A stretch of 64,000 bases of DNA from Bacteroidota bacterium (GTDB lineage: Bacteria; Bacteroidota; Bacteroidia; Cytophagales; Spirosomataceae), in NCBI GenBank assembly GCA_020161355.1, contig JAIUOF010000001.1, positions 1,149,093-1,213,092 of the forward strand, written 5' to 3'. Below are positions 27,427 to 34,269 of this stretch, in pieces. The notes beneath the pieces are model-generated. The model saw only the letters and a list, made by a program, of their open reading frames with translations. It did not search any database and was not told the origin of the DNA. The position numbers and the translations under genes were made by a program. The first letter of the stretch is position 1, and each line of letters opens with the position of its first letter.

Positions 27427-28056
27427 TTATTTTTTGACCAATGAAAAAACGTAAAAGGTCTCGGTGGCAATCTGTTTGCATCTTTCATCATACATTTTAG
27501 CTTCCTGGTCGGTGCCATCAAATGCCTTTGGGTCTTTGTATTGAGTAGAAACCCTGGCAGTGGCACCAAACACTACCGGACAGGCTTCGTCGGCACTTGA
27601 GCAGGTCATTATAGCACAAAAACCGTTTTTCGGATTGGCCTCATCATCATATTTTTTAGAAAAAGCTACCAGTTGGGGTCCGTTTTCTGCATATTGAAAA
27701 TGATACACAGGATTACTCCCCCCGGTGGTATTTTGTACCGTAAACCCTGCTCTTAGCAAAGCACCTACTGAGCGTTCATTGCAGGCAGTTGCCTCAGTAC
27801 CACCGGAATAGGTCTTTATGTTTTCAATTCCATAATAAGCGGCTGCAGTGGCGGCCCATAGCTGTCCGAAATGACTCCGACGCGAATTGTGCGTGCAGAT
27901 ATACACCAATTCAGCAGTTTCCCCTTTTTTAATTTTGCTTTCTACATAAGCAGCAATCTTTTCAAGGTCTTCTTTTCTATCGGCAGGAATTTCCGAAAAA
28001 TCAAGCACATTGGCTTTGATGTATTTATCCAGATAAGGATTAAATGGGTTGGTCAT
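27427..28056 (-). CDS. Low-molecular-weight tyrosine-phosphatase-fold arsenate reductase
   Basis: A 209-residue protein with the phosphatase P-loop ICTHNSRRSHFGQ (Cys54 nucleophile, CX5R). This longer LMW-phosphatase-fold group is common in Bacteroidota ars operons and is thought to reduce As(V) to As(III) with cysteine cycling; candidate resolving cysteines are in MTCSSADEACP. The start at 28056 (MTNPFNPYLDKYI) is chosen by length; one two codons upstream is equally possible. It is the first gene of the arsC-arsR-acr3 operon. Reductase activity is inferred from context; a phosphatase role cannot be excluded. Confidence 0.85.
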   Translation of the reverse strand: MTNPFNPYLDKYIKANVLDFSEIPADRKEDLEKIAAYVESKIKKGETAELVYICTHNSRRSHFGQLWAATAAAYYGIENIKTYSGGTEATACNERSVGALLRAGFTVQNTTGGSNPVYHFQYAENGPQLVAFSKKYDDEANPKNGFCAIMTCSSADEACPVVFGATARVSTQYKDPKAFDGTDQEAKMYDERCKQIATETFYVFSLVKK

Positions 28057-28162
28057 ATTCATAAAATGTATTAATAATATTTGAATCCAGATGAGCATCA
28101 GGTGGTGATAATAATGGTTGATAAATTTAAAGTTTCTCTCTTCTAAAGTGTCAAAAGCAATA

Positions 28163-28192
28163 AAACTATATTGCAATATTACTATATAGTTT
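28163..28192 (-). promoter_or_regulatory. Candidate operator of the arsC-arsR-acr3 operon
   Basis: Arms AAACTATAT (28163-28171) and ATATAGTTT (28184-28192) are perfectly inverted. An overlapping perfect palindrome ATATTGCAATAT lies at 28168-28179. The site is about 110-135 bp upstream of the arsC start. Its sequence is unlike the operators of the divergent ArsR. Confidence 0.55.
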
Positions 28193-28240
28193 TTACTTAA
28201 TTGTAATTATCAGAGAAATATATTTTGAAAACACAATTCA

Positions 28241-28256
28241 TTCGTAATTTTACGAA
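28241..28256 (+). promoter_or_regulatory. ArsR-type operator, copy 1
   Basis: Perfect 16-bp palindrome TTCGTAATTTTACGAA, 17 bp upstream of the second arsR start. Identical to the site at 28602-28617. Confidence 0.75.
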
Positions 28257-28273
28257 TAACAATTTTAGAAATT

Positions 28274-28573
28274 TTGTCAAAATCACTCACCTATACCGAC
28301 AAAGAAGAAAAGCTGGCCCAATATTCCAAAGCATTAGGTCATCCGGCCAGAATATTTATTTTAAATTTTCTTGAAAAACAATGTAGTTGTTTTGCCGGAG
28401 ACATTTCGAGTCAATTGCCCATTGCCAATTCCACAGTATCACAACATCTGACGGCTCTAAAAGAAGCAGGATTGATTCAGGGCACAATAAATCCGCCAAC
28501 GATCAAATATTGCATCAACAAAACTAATTGGGAAGAAGCCAAAACTTTGTACAGAGAGTTTTTTGAAGTGTGA
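28274..28573 (+). CDS. ArsR-family repressor (2)
   Basis: A 99-residue winged-helix regulator read from a TTG codon (MSKSLTYTDKEEK); no ATG is available before the conserved core. It has LGHPARIFILNFLEKQ, a CxC pair (Cys37, Cys39 in QCSCFAGD) and the helix-turn-helix NSTVSQHLTALKEAGLIQG. It is divergent from the arsC-arsR-acr3 operon and leads the plus-strand thiol and organoarsenical genes. Two identical palindromes, one before this gene and one before the thioredoxin gene, suggest autoregulation plus control of the downstream series. The metal is probably As(III) or a related thiol-reactive species. Confidence 0.93.
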   Translation: MSKSLTYTDKEEKLAQYSKALGHPARIFILNFLEKQCSCFAGDISSQLPIANSTVSQHLTALKEAGLIQGTINPPTIKYCINKTNWEEAKTLYREFFEV

Positions 28574-28601
28574 CAAGTGTCATTTTTTAAAAATCTAATC
28601 C

Positions 28602-28617
28602 TTCGTAATTTTACGAA
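28602..28617 (+). promoter_or_regulatory. ArsR-type operator, copy 2
   Basis: Second perfect copy of TTCGTAATTTTACGAA, 17 bp upstream of the thioredoxin-like gene ATG, the same distance as copy 1 from its gene. Confidence 0.75.
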
Positions 28618-28634
28618 ATACTAAATAGATTAAA

Positions 28635-28874
28635 ATGAATATAAAAGTATTAGGACCGGGATGCCCGAAATGTAAAACGACCTACAACAATGTCATCGAA
28701 GCTGTAAAACAAACCGGGATAGATGCTGAAGTGATAAAAATAGAGGACATTGAAGAAATGATGAAATACAATGTACTAACTACTCCGGTTTTAATGATTA
28801 ATGAGGTGGCCAAAATAAAAGGAAGAGTGGCGGAGATTAAAGAAATAAAAGAATTGATAAACGCTAATTTATAG
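28635..28874 (+). CDS. Small thioredoxin-fold redox protein (ArsE-like candidate)
   Basis: A 79-residue glutaredoxin-like protein with the CxxC site GPGCPKCKT (Cys10, Cys13), the expected cis-Pro (TTPVLMINE) and nothing else. This short group often lies next to SO_0444/ArsP-type permeases and ArsR genes. It may supply electrons or a thiol handle for arsenic handling; in the arsEFG system a small redox protein works with ArsF. Assigning it as ArsE is inference from position. One base separates its stop from the next gene, so they are cotranscribed. Confidence 0.88.
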   Translation: MNIKVLGPGCPKCKTTYNNVIEAVKQTGIDAEVIKIEDIEEMMKYNVLTTPVLMINEVAKIKGRVAEIKEIKELINANL

Positions 28875-28875
28875 T

Positions 28876-29247
28876 ATGGAAACTCAAACTTTAGTAGAAG
28901 AAAAATGCCCGACAAAAACACAGGGGTGGATTAATGCCGGAGCGATTTTGGTAGATGTTCGTGAACCGGAAGAAGTAGCAATTGTTGATTTCGATGTACC
29001 AAATATTATTCATATTCCTCTCTCTGAATTTGAAGAAAGTTATAAGGAAATCCCGATGGATAAACAAATAGTAACGGTTTGTGAAAACGGAACACGAAGT
29101 CTAAGAGCTGCAGGATTCCTGATAAATCACGGATACACCAAAGTATTTAACATGAAACATGGCATGATTCGCTGGTTGCAGCGTGGTTTTCCTGCCATAG
29201 GAGATACGACGGTTCCGGAAGGTTCGGTAAGTTGTTGTTCGCATTAA
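28876..29247 (+). CDS. Cytoplasmic rhodanese-domain protein
   Basis: A 123-residue single rhodanese domain: ILVDVREPEEVAIVDFD, NIIHIPLSEFE, active-site loop CENGTRS with Cys69, and FNMKHGMIRWLQRGFPA. The tail ends SCCSH, a possible metal or metalloid ligand. Rhodaneses carry persulfide sulfur; here the likely role is thiol chemistry for arsenic handling. No signal peptide, unlike the second rhodanese at 30437. It starts one base after the thioredoxin-like gene. Confidence 0.9.
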   Translation: METQTLVEEKCPTKTQGWINAGAILVDVREPEEVAIVDFDVPNIIHIPLSEFEESYKEIPMDKQIVTVCENGTRSLRAAGFLINHGYTKVFNMKHGMIRWLQRGFPAIGDTTVPEGSVSCCSH

Positions 29248-29301
29248 ACTATTTATAAACAAGCGATTTAAGCAAATCTCCAATTGTGATTTTTACTAAA
29301 T

Positions 29302-30276
29302 ATGTTTGATTGGATTCAATATTTTGCCGATTGGCTCATTTACCGGATCTTCAGTATTGCACAAGGAAGCAAGCTGGGCGATGCTCTCAATTTCTTTGTT
29401 TATGATACCCTGAAAATACTAATACTCCTGTTCCTGATTACTATGGTCATGGGTGTGGTCAATTCTTACTTTCCGGTGGACAGAATCCGTAATTTTCTAT
29501 CACGAAACAAACTTTTTGGGCTTGAATACCTGTTGGCATCCACATTTGGGGCAGTGACGCCATTTTGTTCATGCAGTTCTGTGCCATTGTTTATAGGTTT
29601 TGTAAAAGGCGGCATCCCACTCGGTGTCACTTTTGCATTTCTGATTACTTCGCCTCTGGTCAATGAAGTGGCCATTGCATTATTTGTGGGTATGTTTGGG
29701 CTCAAAGCCACCATAATTTATGTTAGCAGCGGTATACTTTTGGGAATGATCGGTGGGGTGGTTCTTGGTAAATTGAATCTCGAAAAATATCTGAGTCCCT
29801 GGGTACAGGGCATTTTGACCAATGCAGAAAAAGAAGGTGAATTTGACGAAGAAAAGAAAAACTTCGCTGAAAGATTGCCTGAGATTTTTAGAGAAGCTAC
29901 CGGAATTATCAAAAGTGTATTTTGGTATATCCTAGTCGGTATCGGAATCGGTGCTTTGATGCATGGTTTTATACCTACAGGCTTTTTTGAGCAATATATT
30001 TCTAAAGACAACCCTTTTGCCGTACCCATCGCTGTGATTTTAGGAGTACCTATGTATAGCAATGCTGCCGGGGTTTTACCTGTGATTCAGGTATTTGTAC
30101 AAAAAGGTATTCCAATCGGAACAGCCATTGCCTTTATGATGGCAGTTGTTGGACTTTCAATACCAGAAGCCACGCTCCTCAAAAAAGTAATGACCTGGAA
30201 ACTGATAGGCATATTTTTCACAGTTGTTTCATTCTTTATTATCATTTCAGGATATTTATTCAATATTATTTTATGA
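29302..30276 (+). CDS. ArsP/DUF318-family permease
   Basis: A 324-residue membrane protein with about eight transmembrane helices and a charged central loop (about 170-205). The hallmark is TPFCSCSSVPLF with Cys89 and Cys91, plus GIPLGVTFAFLITSPLVNEVA and the repeat-like VPMYSNAAGVLPV, the signature of the PF03773 permeases. Family members export trivalent organoarsenicals (ArsP) or Cu/Zn (SO_0444 type). The arsenic context favours trivalent organoarsenical efflux, but metal transport is possible. Confidence 0.9.
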   Translation: MFDWIQYFADWLIYRIFSIAQGSKLGDALNFFVYDTLKILILLFLITMVMGVVNSYFPVDRIRNFLSRNKLFGLEYLLASTFGAVTPFCSCSSVPLFIGFVKGGIPLGVTFAFLITSPLVNEVAIALFVGMFGLKATIIYVSSGILLGMIGGVVLGKLNLEKYLSPWVQGILTNAEKEGEFDEEKKNFAERLPEIFREATGIIKSVFWYILVGIGIGALMHGFIPTGFFEQYISKDNPFAVPIAVILGVPMYSNAAGVLPVIQVFVQKGIPIGTAIAFMMAVVGLSIPEATLLKKVMTWKLIGIFFTVVSFFIIISGYLFNIIL

Positions 30277-30300
30277 AATACCTAAACCCGGCATTAGCAA

Positions 30301-30402
30301 ATGTTTAACATTTTTGGAGTGATAATTCTGTTAAAAGTCTCCTTAATTTTGTTTCTGGCAATTTACATCATCAGAAAAAAATTAAAAAAAATAAAATCTT
30401 AA
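30301..30402 (+). CDS. Tiny single-span membrane protein, hypothetical
   Basis: A 33-codon frame from ATG 30301 reads MFNIFGVIILLKVSLILFLA, then YIIRKKLKKIKS. It has one long hydrophobic segment and a strongly basic end, as expected for a small inner-membrane protein with a cytoplasmic C-terminus. It lies 24 bp after the permease stop and 34 bp before the next gene, in the same direction. It may be an accessory subunit of the permease. There is no homology evidence. Confidence 0.4.
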   Translation: MFNIFGVIILLKVSLILFLAIYIIRKKLKKIKS

Positions 30403-30436
30403 TTTCCAAATACATAAAAAATAATCTTATAAAAAA

Positions 30437-30940
30437 ATGAAAAACAAAATAACCGGACTTCTGCTGATTGTTTTCCTTTTAGGATCCGGAAAATTATGGG
30501 CACAATCGGCTCAGACCGAAAATATAAAGACAATCTCTACTAAAAAAGCTCAAAAATTAGCCAAAAGGAACGTTTTACTGGTTGATTTGAGAACTCCCGC
30601 CGAATATGCAGAAAAGACTTATGATGTCAAACATATCATCAATATCCCAATTGATTCTCTGGCAACAAACCTTAATTTAATCCCTAAAGACGAAAAAGTA
30701 GTTTTGGTTTGCCGCACGGGAAACAAAAGTAAAAAAGCCTATGCGGTACTTGAAAAAAATGGATATACCAACATGGTTCACATGGATGGCGGAATTGTTA
30801 AATGGTCTGCCGATGGTTTTGCGGTAGCGACACCTAAATCGACTACATGTTGTAAATCGAGTGGAGCAGAATGCAAAAAAGAGTGTAAAACTAACAATCA
30901 GTCACAAGCAAAATCATGTTGTAAAAAAGTACAAAAATGA
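30437..30940 (+). CDS. Exported rhodanese with cysteine-rich tail
   Basis: A 167-residue protein with a signal peptide (MKNKITGLLLIVFLLGSGKLWAQ) and one rhodanese domain (VLLVDLRTPAEYAEKTYDV, active loop CRTGNKS with Cys92, MVHMDGGIVKW). After the domain is a 30-residue tail with six cysteines (TTCCKSSGAECKKECK, then SCCKK) and many lysines, which looks able to bind As(III) or a soft metal outside the cytoplasm. Its ATGA stop/start overlap with arsF shows tight cotranscription. The tail is unusual for a rhodanese. Confidence 0.9.
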   Translation: MKNKITGLLLIVFLLGSGKLWAQSAQTENIKTISTKKAQKLAKRNVLLVDLRTPAEYAEKTYDVKHIINIPIDSLATNLNLIPKDEKVVLVCRTGNKSKKAYAVLEKNGYTNMVHMDGGIVKWSADGFAVATPKSTTCCKSSGAECKKECKTNNQSQAKSCCKKVQK

Positions 30941-31329
30941 AAAATATCAATTCCAAATCGCTAATAATAAACGGAATACTATTTCTGGTATTCAATCTTT
31001 CTTTTGCCCAGAAAAAAAACAATTCAATAGAAATATATCAATTTCACAATGAGCACCGCTGTGTCACCTGTCTTGAAATAGAAAAACTTACCAAAGAAGT
31101 ATTGAAAACCCAGGGAGGCATCCCCTTCAAACTTATCAATGTCGATGAGAAGAAAAATGAAAAACTTGCGGAGAAATTTGAAGCCACCAGTACTGCATTG
31201 TTTTTGGTTAATCCCAAAACCGGAAAACGTAAAGACTTAACCTCATTTGCTTTTATGTATGCAATGGGCGAAAAAGTAAAATTTAAAACCGACCTTATGA
31301 GAGAAATTCAGGAATTTTCAAAGAACTAG
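30937..31329 (+). CDS. arsF: ArsF-family protein (organoarsenical nitroreductase subunit-like)
   Basis: A 130-residue protein with an N-terminal signal or anchor (SLIINGILFLVFNLSFAQ) and a thioredoxin-like domain with the motif FHNEHRCVTCLEIEK, conserved in ArsF-type proteins. In Shewanella putrefaciens ArsF was proposed to work with ArsE in reducing nitroaromatic arsenicals, with ArsG exporting the amine product. Here arsF starts inside the rhodanese stop codon and is followed by arsG after 3 bp. The motif match is good; the actual substrate is unknown. Confidence 0.85.
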   Translation: MKNINSKSLIINGILFLVFNLSFAQKKNNSIEIYQFHNEHRCVTCLEIEKLTKEVLKTQGGIPFKLINVDEKKNEKLAEKFEATSTALFLVNPKTGKRKDLTSFAFMYAMGEKVKFKTDLMREIQEFSKN

Positions 31330-31332
31330 ATT

Positions 31333-32031
31333 ATGTTTGAAAATCTGAACCAATTGGCTCAAAACCAGGAAACTCCTCTATTGGCCTCATTAGCTTTGGG
31401 CTTGCTAACAGCCATTGCTCCCTGCCCTTTGGCAACCAATATTACTGCTACTGCTTTCATAGCCAAAACCATCAGTAACAAATCAAAAGTTTTGCTCAGC
31501 GGACTTTTATATACTTTGGGCCGCATGACCTCTTATACTGCCCTGGGTTCAATGATTTATTTCGGAGCGAGCAAATTCCATGTAGCCAAACTGTTCCAAA
31601 CCTACGGCGAAAGGTTATTGGGGCCAATATTGGTCATATTGGGTCTGATTATGCTTGATTTTATCAAACTCAATTTTATAAAAGGTGGAACTCTGACTGA
31701 CAAGTTTTCTGAAAAATTCAAAACACAGGGACTTTGGGGTTCATTTCTTCTTGGGGCATTATTTGCACTGGCATTTTGTCCATATAGCGGAGCTTTATTT
31801 TTTGGAATGCTCATCCCTTTAACTATCGCCAAAGGTTTGGCTTTGCCGGTGGTTTTTTCACTGGGAACTGGACTCCCTGTAATATTCTTTGCTTTTATTA
31901 TCGCATTTAGCATTGAAAAAATAGGCGGCATATTTAAGGCAATTACAAAGTTTGAGTTCTGGATGCGAAAAGCCGCCGGTGTGATATTTATTTTGACGGG
32001 ATTATATTATATCAGCATATTCCTTATTTAA
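31333..32031 (+). CDS. arsG: ArsG-family efflux permease
   Basis: A 232-residue membrane protein with six or seven transmembrane helices, of the DsbD/CcdA-like superfamily. Visible features are LTAIAPCPLATNITATAFI, LYTLGRMTSYTALGSMIYF, and GALFALAFCPYSGALFFGML, with a proline-cysteine pair in each half (APCP and FCPY) as in ArsG proteins. ArsG is described as an exporter of aromatic arsenicals. It is the last gene of the plus-strand ars series. Confidence 0.87.
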   Translation: MFENLNQLAQNQETPLLASLALGLLTAIAPCPLATNITATAFIAKTISNKSKVLLSGLLYTLGRMTSYTALGSMIYFGASKFHVAKLFQTYGERLLGPILVILGLIMLDFIKLNFIKGGTLTDKFSEKFKTQGLWGSFLLGALFALAFCPYSGALFFGMLIPLTIAKGLALPVVFSLGTGLPVIFFAFIIAFSIEKIGGIFKAITKFEFWMRKAAGVIFILTGLYYISIFLI

Positions 32032-32125
32032 TGCCCGTTTTTTTATCAAAGAACTGACTTAATTACGAAATAATGTTTCTGAGCTCACAAAATAAGTGAG
32101 AAAAAATCAAAGTCATTTTTTTATC

Positions 32126-32185
32126 AAAAAAAATCTCCGCCCCCAAAGGAGACGGAGATTCCTGCTACTAAATCCACACAACTTT
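32126..32185 (-). repeat. 60-bp terminator-bearing element, copy 1
   Basis: On the minus strand it holds GTTGTGTGGATTTAGTAGC, then a hairpin (AATCTCCG pairing with CGGAGATT, plus inner pairs) and a U-run, so it works as an intrinsic terminator for the cold-shock operon 60 bp upstream. Almost identical to 33215-33273; only one or two internal differences are seen. Confidence 0.85.
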
Positions 32186-32244
32186 CATGTATAACCAAAA
32201 AAGTCGGGATAAAGTTTAATATCTTTTAAAAAAAATCTATTTCC

Positions 32245-32436
32245 TTACAATGTCTTCACTTTAACAGCATTGAGGCCTTTTCTTCCTTGCTCCACCTCAA
32301 AACTCACTTTATCATTTTGGCTTATGTTGGTCAATAAGCCTGAAGAATGCACAAAAATATCTTCGCCACCGTCTGCCTGACTGATAAAACCAAAACCTTT
32401 GGTTTCATTATAAAACTTAACCGTTCCTTCTTTCAT
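32245..32436 (-). CDS. Cold-shock protein (CspA family)
   Basis: A 63-residue single cold-shock domain with RNA-binding motif RNP1 (GFGFISQ) and an RNP2-like segment (DIFVHSSGL). It binds single-stranded RNA as a chaperone in the cytoplasm. Length is typical of CspA. It follows the larger cold-shock gene by 6 bp, so the two form an operon ending at the terminator 32126-32185. Confidence 0.95.
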   Translation of the reverse strand: MKEGTVKFYNETKGFGFISQADGGEDIFVHSSGLLTNISQNDKVSFEVEQGRKGLNAVKVKTL

Positions 32437-32442
32437 TTATTT

Positions 32443-32877
32443 TTATTTTATTTTTCTAACATTAACTGCACTTAAGCCCTTGGGCGTTTTTTCTTTTTCA
32501 AACATCACTTTGTCGTTGAGTTTGATAGGCTCCGTGAATTGGTTGGAGTGAACGAAAATCTTTTCGCGTGAGCCATCTTCAGCAATGAACCCAAAACCTT
32601 TATCTGAAAAGAAATTCAACACACCTGTGAAGTCACTACTCTCTTCGACTCTGCTGCCTGCACCCAGTTGGATGGAATCAAGGCCAATTGATTTACGATT
32701 TTTAGGATCTGGCGGGGTGTCTGTAAAGTTTCCAAACTCATCAATATAGACGGTCATTTCGTCCAGACTTTTCCCTTTATCATTATTTGACTTCCGATCT
32801 TCTCTACGTTGATCTCTGTCCTGTTTTTTCTTTGCTCTCTTTTTTTCTTTTTCTTTTTTATTGAAAGTTTCCGCCAT
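32443..32877 (-). CDS. Cold-shock domain protein with basic N-terminal extension
   Basis: A 144-residue protein. Residues 1-40 are extremely charged and low complexity (KKEKEKKRAKKKQDRDQRRE), residues about 40-80 form a linker, and about 80-144 are a cold-shock domain (FTGVLNFFSDKGFGFIAEDG, KIFVHSNQF). The basic extension should add general nucleic-acid affinity, similar in style to basic tails on RNA helicases. First gene of the pair; a -7-like element at 33064 implies a leader of roughly 180 nt. Confidence 0.92.
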   Translation of the reverse strand: MAETFNKKEKEKKRAKKKQDRDQRREDRKSNNDKGKSLDEMTVYIDEFGNFTDTPPDPKNRKSIGLDSIQLGAGSRVEESSDFTGVLNFFSDKGFGFIAEDGSREKIFVHSNQFTEPIKLNDKVMFEKEKTPKGLSAVNVRKIK

Positions 32878-33057
32878 ATATCATTTACTATGAATTGATT
32901 ACAAAATATTTAAAATGTAGATTTTGTCGGTTTTTAAAATGCTGTAAAAGCAAATAGGCCGTGATACCTGATAGTGGCTGATGGGATTGCGATAACTGAA
33001 GGAGAAGAAAATTAAATTCTAACTATAACAGAGGCTGCAAAGACTTTACCAAATCTG
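32878..33057 (-). promoter_or_regulatory. Probable long 5-prime leader of the cold-shock operon
   Basis: No gene in this stretch. If transcription starts about 7 bp after the -7 element at 33064-33071, the untranslated leader is about 180 nt, similar in length to the temperature-sensing leader of E. coli cspA. No specific fold was worked out. Confidence 0.35.
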
Positions 33058-33063
33058 ATACTG

Positions 33064-33071
33064 CAAAGATA
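33064..33071 (-). promoter_or_regulatory. Putative -7 element for the cold-shock operon
   Basis: On the minus strand TATCTTTG matches TAnnTTTG. A well-placed -33 TTTG was not found. Confidence 0.4.
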
Positions 33072-33214
33072 GGATATTAATAATGAAAAGACTGTCTTTC
33101 AGGATTATTTATTCTTTCCCATTAATCAATTACAGTTTTAGCTTAGAAACCGTATCTATTTTTTAAAAAAAGTCTTAAATTTTTCCTTTGGTAATAATAA
33201 CAAAAATGAAGAAC

Positions 33215-33273
33215 AAAAAAATCTCCGCCCCCAAAGGAGACGGAGATTCCCGCTACTAAATCCACACAACTTT
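33215..33273 (-). ncRNA. Candidate small RNA, second copy of the terminator-bearing element
   Basis: A near-exact copy of 32126-32185 but with no gene upstream on its strand. Read on the minus strand it begins about 4-7 bp after a perfect Bacteroidota promoter and ends in a GC-rich hairpin with a U-run. That gives a transcript of about 55-60 nt made almost only of the conserved element. It could be a genuine small RNA or a leftover terminator of a lost cold-shock gene. Confidence 0.5.
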
Positions 33274-33276
33274 AAT

Positions 33277-33307
33277 CAAATATAAGAACAATTCTTGAAT
33301 TTCCAAA
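33277..33307 (-). promoter_or_regulatory. Perfect Bacteroidota promoter on the minus strand
   Basis: On the minus strand TTTG (33307-33304), a 19-bp spacer, then TATATTTG (33284-33277): an exact TTTG-N19-TAnnTTTG match. It points away from yjdM and towards the candidate small RNA. Confidence 0.65.
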
Positions 33308-33383
33308 TATTTTCGGTCAAAATAATTATCCTGAGGCATTCGGAGTTTTTTTGTAAATTTGCAGGAAAATAAACACTATATAA

Positions 33384-33728
33384 ATGTCTGAGTTTCCTCC
33401 ATGCCCCAAGTGCAAGTCTGAGTATGTATACCCCTCTGATGGTCTTTTAATATGCCCGGAGTGCTTTCATGAATGGAATCCTGAGGACGTAACTGATGAA
33501 ACGGCTGATGGTGTTTTAAAGGTATTGGATTCAAACGGAAACGAACTCAAAGACGGCGATTCAGTGGTGGTAATCAAAGACTTACCGGTAAAAGGAGCTC
33601 CCAAACCCGTAAAAGCCGGTACTAAAGTGAAAAATATTCGTCTGACCGATGGAGATCATAATCTTGACTGCAAAATTGATGGTTTCGGTTCGATGGCTCT
33701 AAAATCGGAGTTTGTTCGTAAAGCCTGA
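33384..33728 (+). CDS. yjdM: YjdM/PhnA-type zinc-ribbon protein
   Basis: A 114-residue protein with an N-terminal zinc ribbon ([26 protein letters not shown]; four Cys) and a C-terminal SH3-like half ([37 protein letters not shown]). This is the conserved YjdM (formerly PhnA) family. Despite the old name it is not a phosphonate-cleaving enzyme and its role is unsettled, so its presence is not evidence for phosphonate use. Monocistronic, with a terminator after it. Confidence 0.93.
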   Translation: MSEFPPCPKCKSEYVYPSDGLLICPECFHEWNPEDVTDETADGVLKVLDSNGNELKDGDSVVVIKDLPVKGAPKPVKAGTKVKNIRLTDGDHNLDCKIDGFGSMALKSEFVRKA

Positions 33729-33763
33729 TTATTCCCCCAGATACCTATTTTTGAAGAAAATGT

Positions 33764-33782
33764 CCTGAATTCAAAATTCAGG
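33764..33782 (+). terminator. Terminator after yjdM
   Basis: Arms CCTGAATT (33764-33771) and AATTCAGG (33775-33782) with a 3-nt loop, followed by a T-rich run. Confidence 0.7.
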
Positions 33783-33895
33783 GTTGATTTTTCTTTATGA
33801 ATTGGATTGAGTTATATTCAATTCTTAAAAAAATGACTTAGACTTATTCCGACCAACAAAGTCACAAAAAATTTAATAAATATTTTCCGGGAATA

Positions 33896-34249
33896 TTATT
33901 TCACAAAATATTGGTATGCGGTAACATTTTCCACATTTTCAGCACCCACTTTAATATGTGCCTGATGTTCAGGCGATTCGGCATACACTTTAAGGTCTTC
34001 TGGTTTTTCAAAAGTGAAAATATAGACATGCTTTACAGCCTTTTTATCATCAACTACTCCCCATTCATAGCCTTTTACAACTTTTAATTTTCTTAAGCTT
34101 TTAAAAGAATTATCCACTTCGGCTATTTGTTCGGCAGTAACATTTGTTTTAAATATTACCGTAACGGCATGCTTATAAAGCGGTTTTGGTTTAGCAAAAG
34201 CGATACTTAATGAAAATATGGTGAGGAATAAAAGTAGAAATGATTTCAT
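33896..34249 (-). CDS. Exported Dabb-family protein
   Basis: A 117-residue protein with a signal peptide (MKSFLLLFLTIFSLSIAFA) and a stress-responsive alpha/beta-barrel (Dabb) domain: YKHAVTVIFKTNVTAEQIAE, VVKGYEWGVVDD, HVYIFTFEKPEDLKVYAESP and EHQAHIK. Dabb domains are ferredoxin-like dimers found in olivetolic-acid-cyclase-like and stress proteins. In Bacteroidota many exported copies have unknown function. It lies 20 bp after the beta-barrel gene on the same strand and may be cotranscribed. Confidence 0.88.
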   Translation of the reverse strand: MKSFLLLFLTIFSLSIAFAKPKPLYKHAVTVIFKTNVTAEQIAEVDNSFKSLRKLKVVKGYEWGVVDDKKAVKHVYIFTFEKPEDLKVYAESPEHQAHIKVGAENVENVTAYQYFVK

Positions 34250-34269
34250 TTTTTGTAAAAAATTAAAAA

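Noticed and set aside
33384..33728. YjdM (PhnA) as part of the phosphonate system
   Set aside because: The family name is historical, it has no C-P cleaving activity, and it lies 18 kb from the phosphonate genes.
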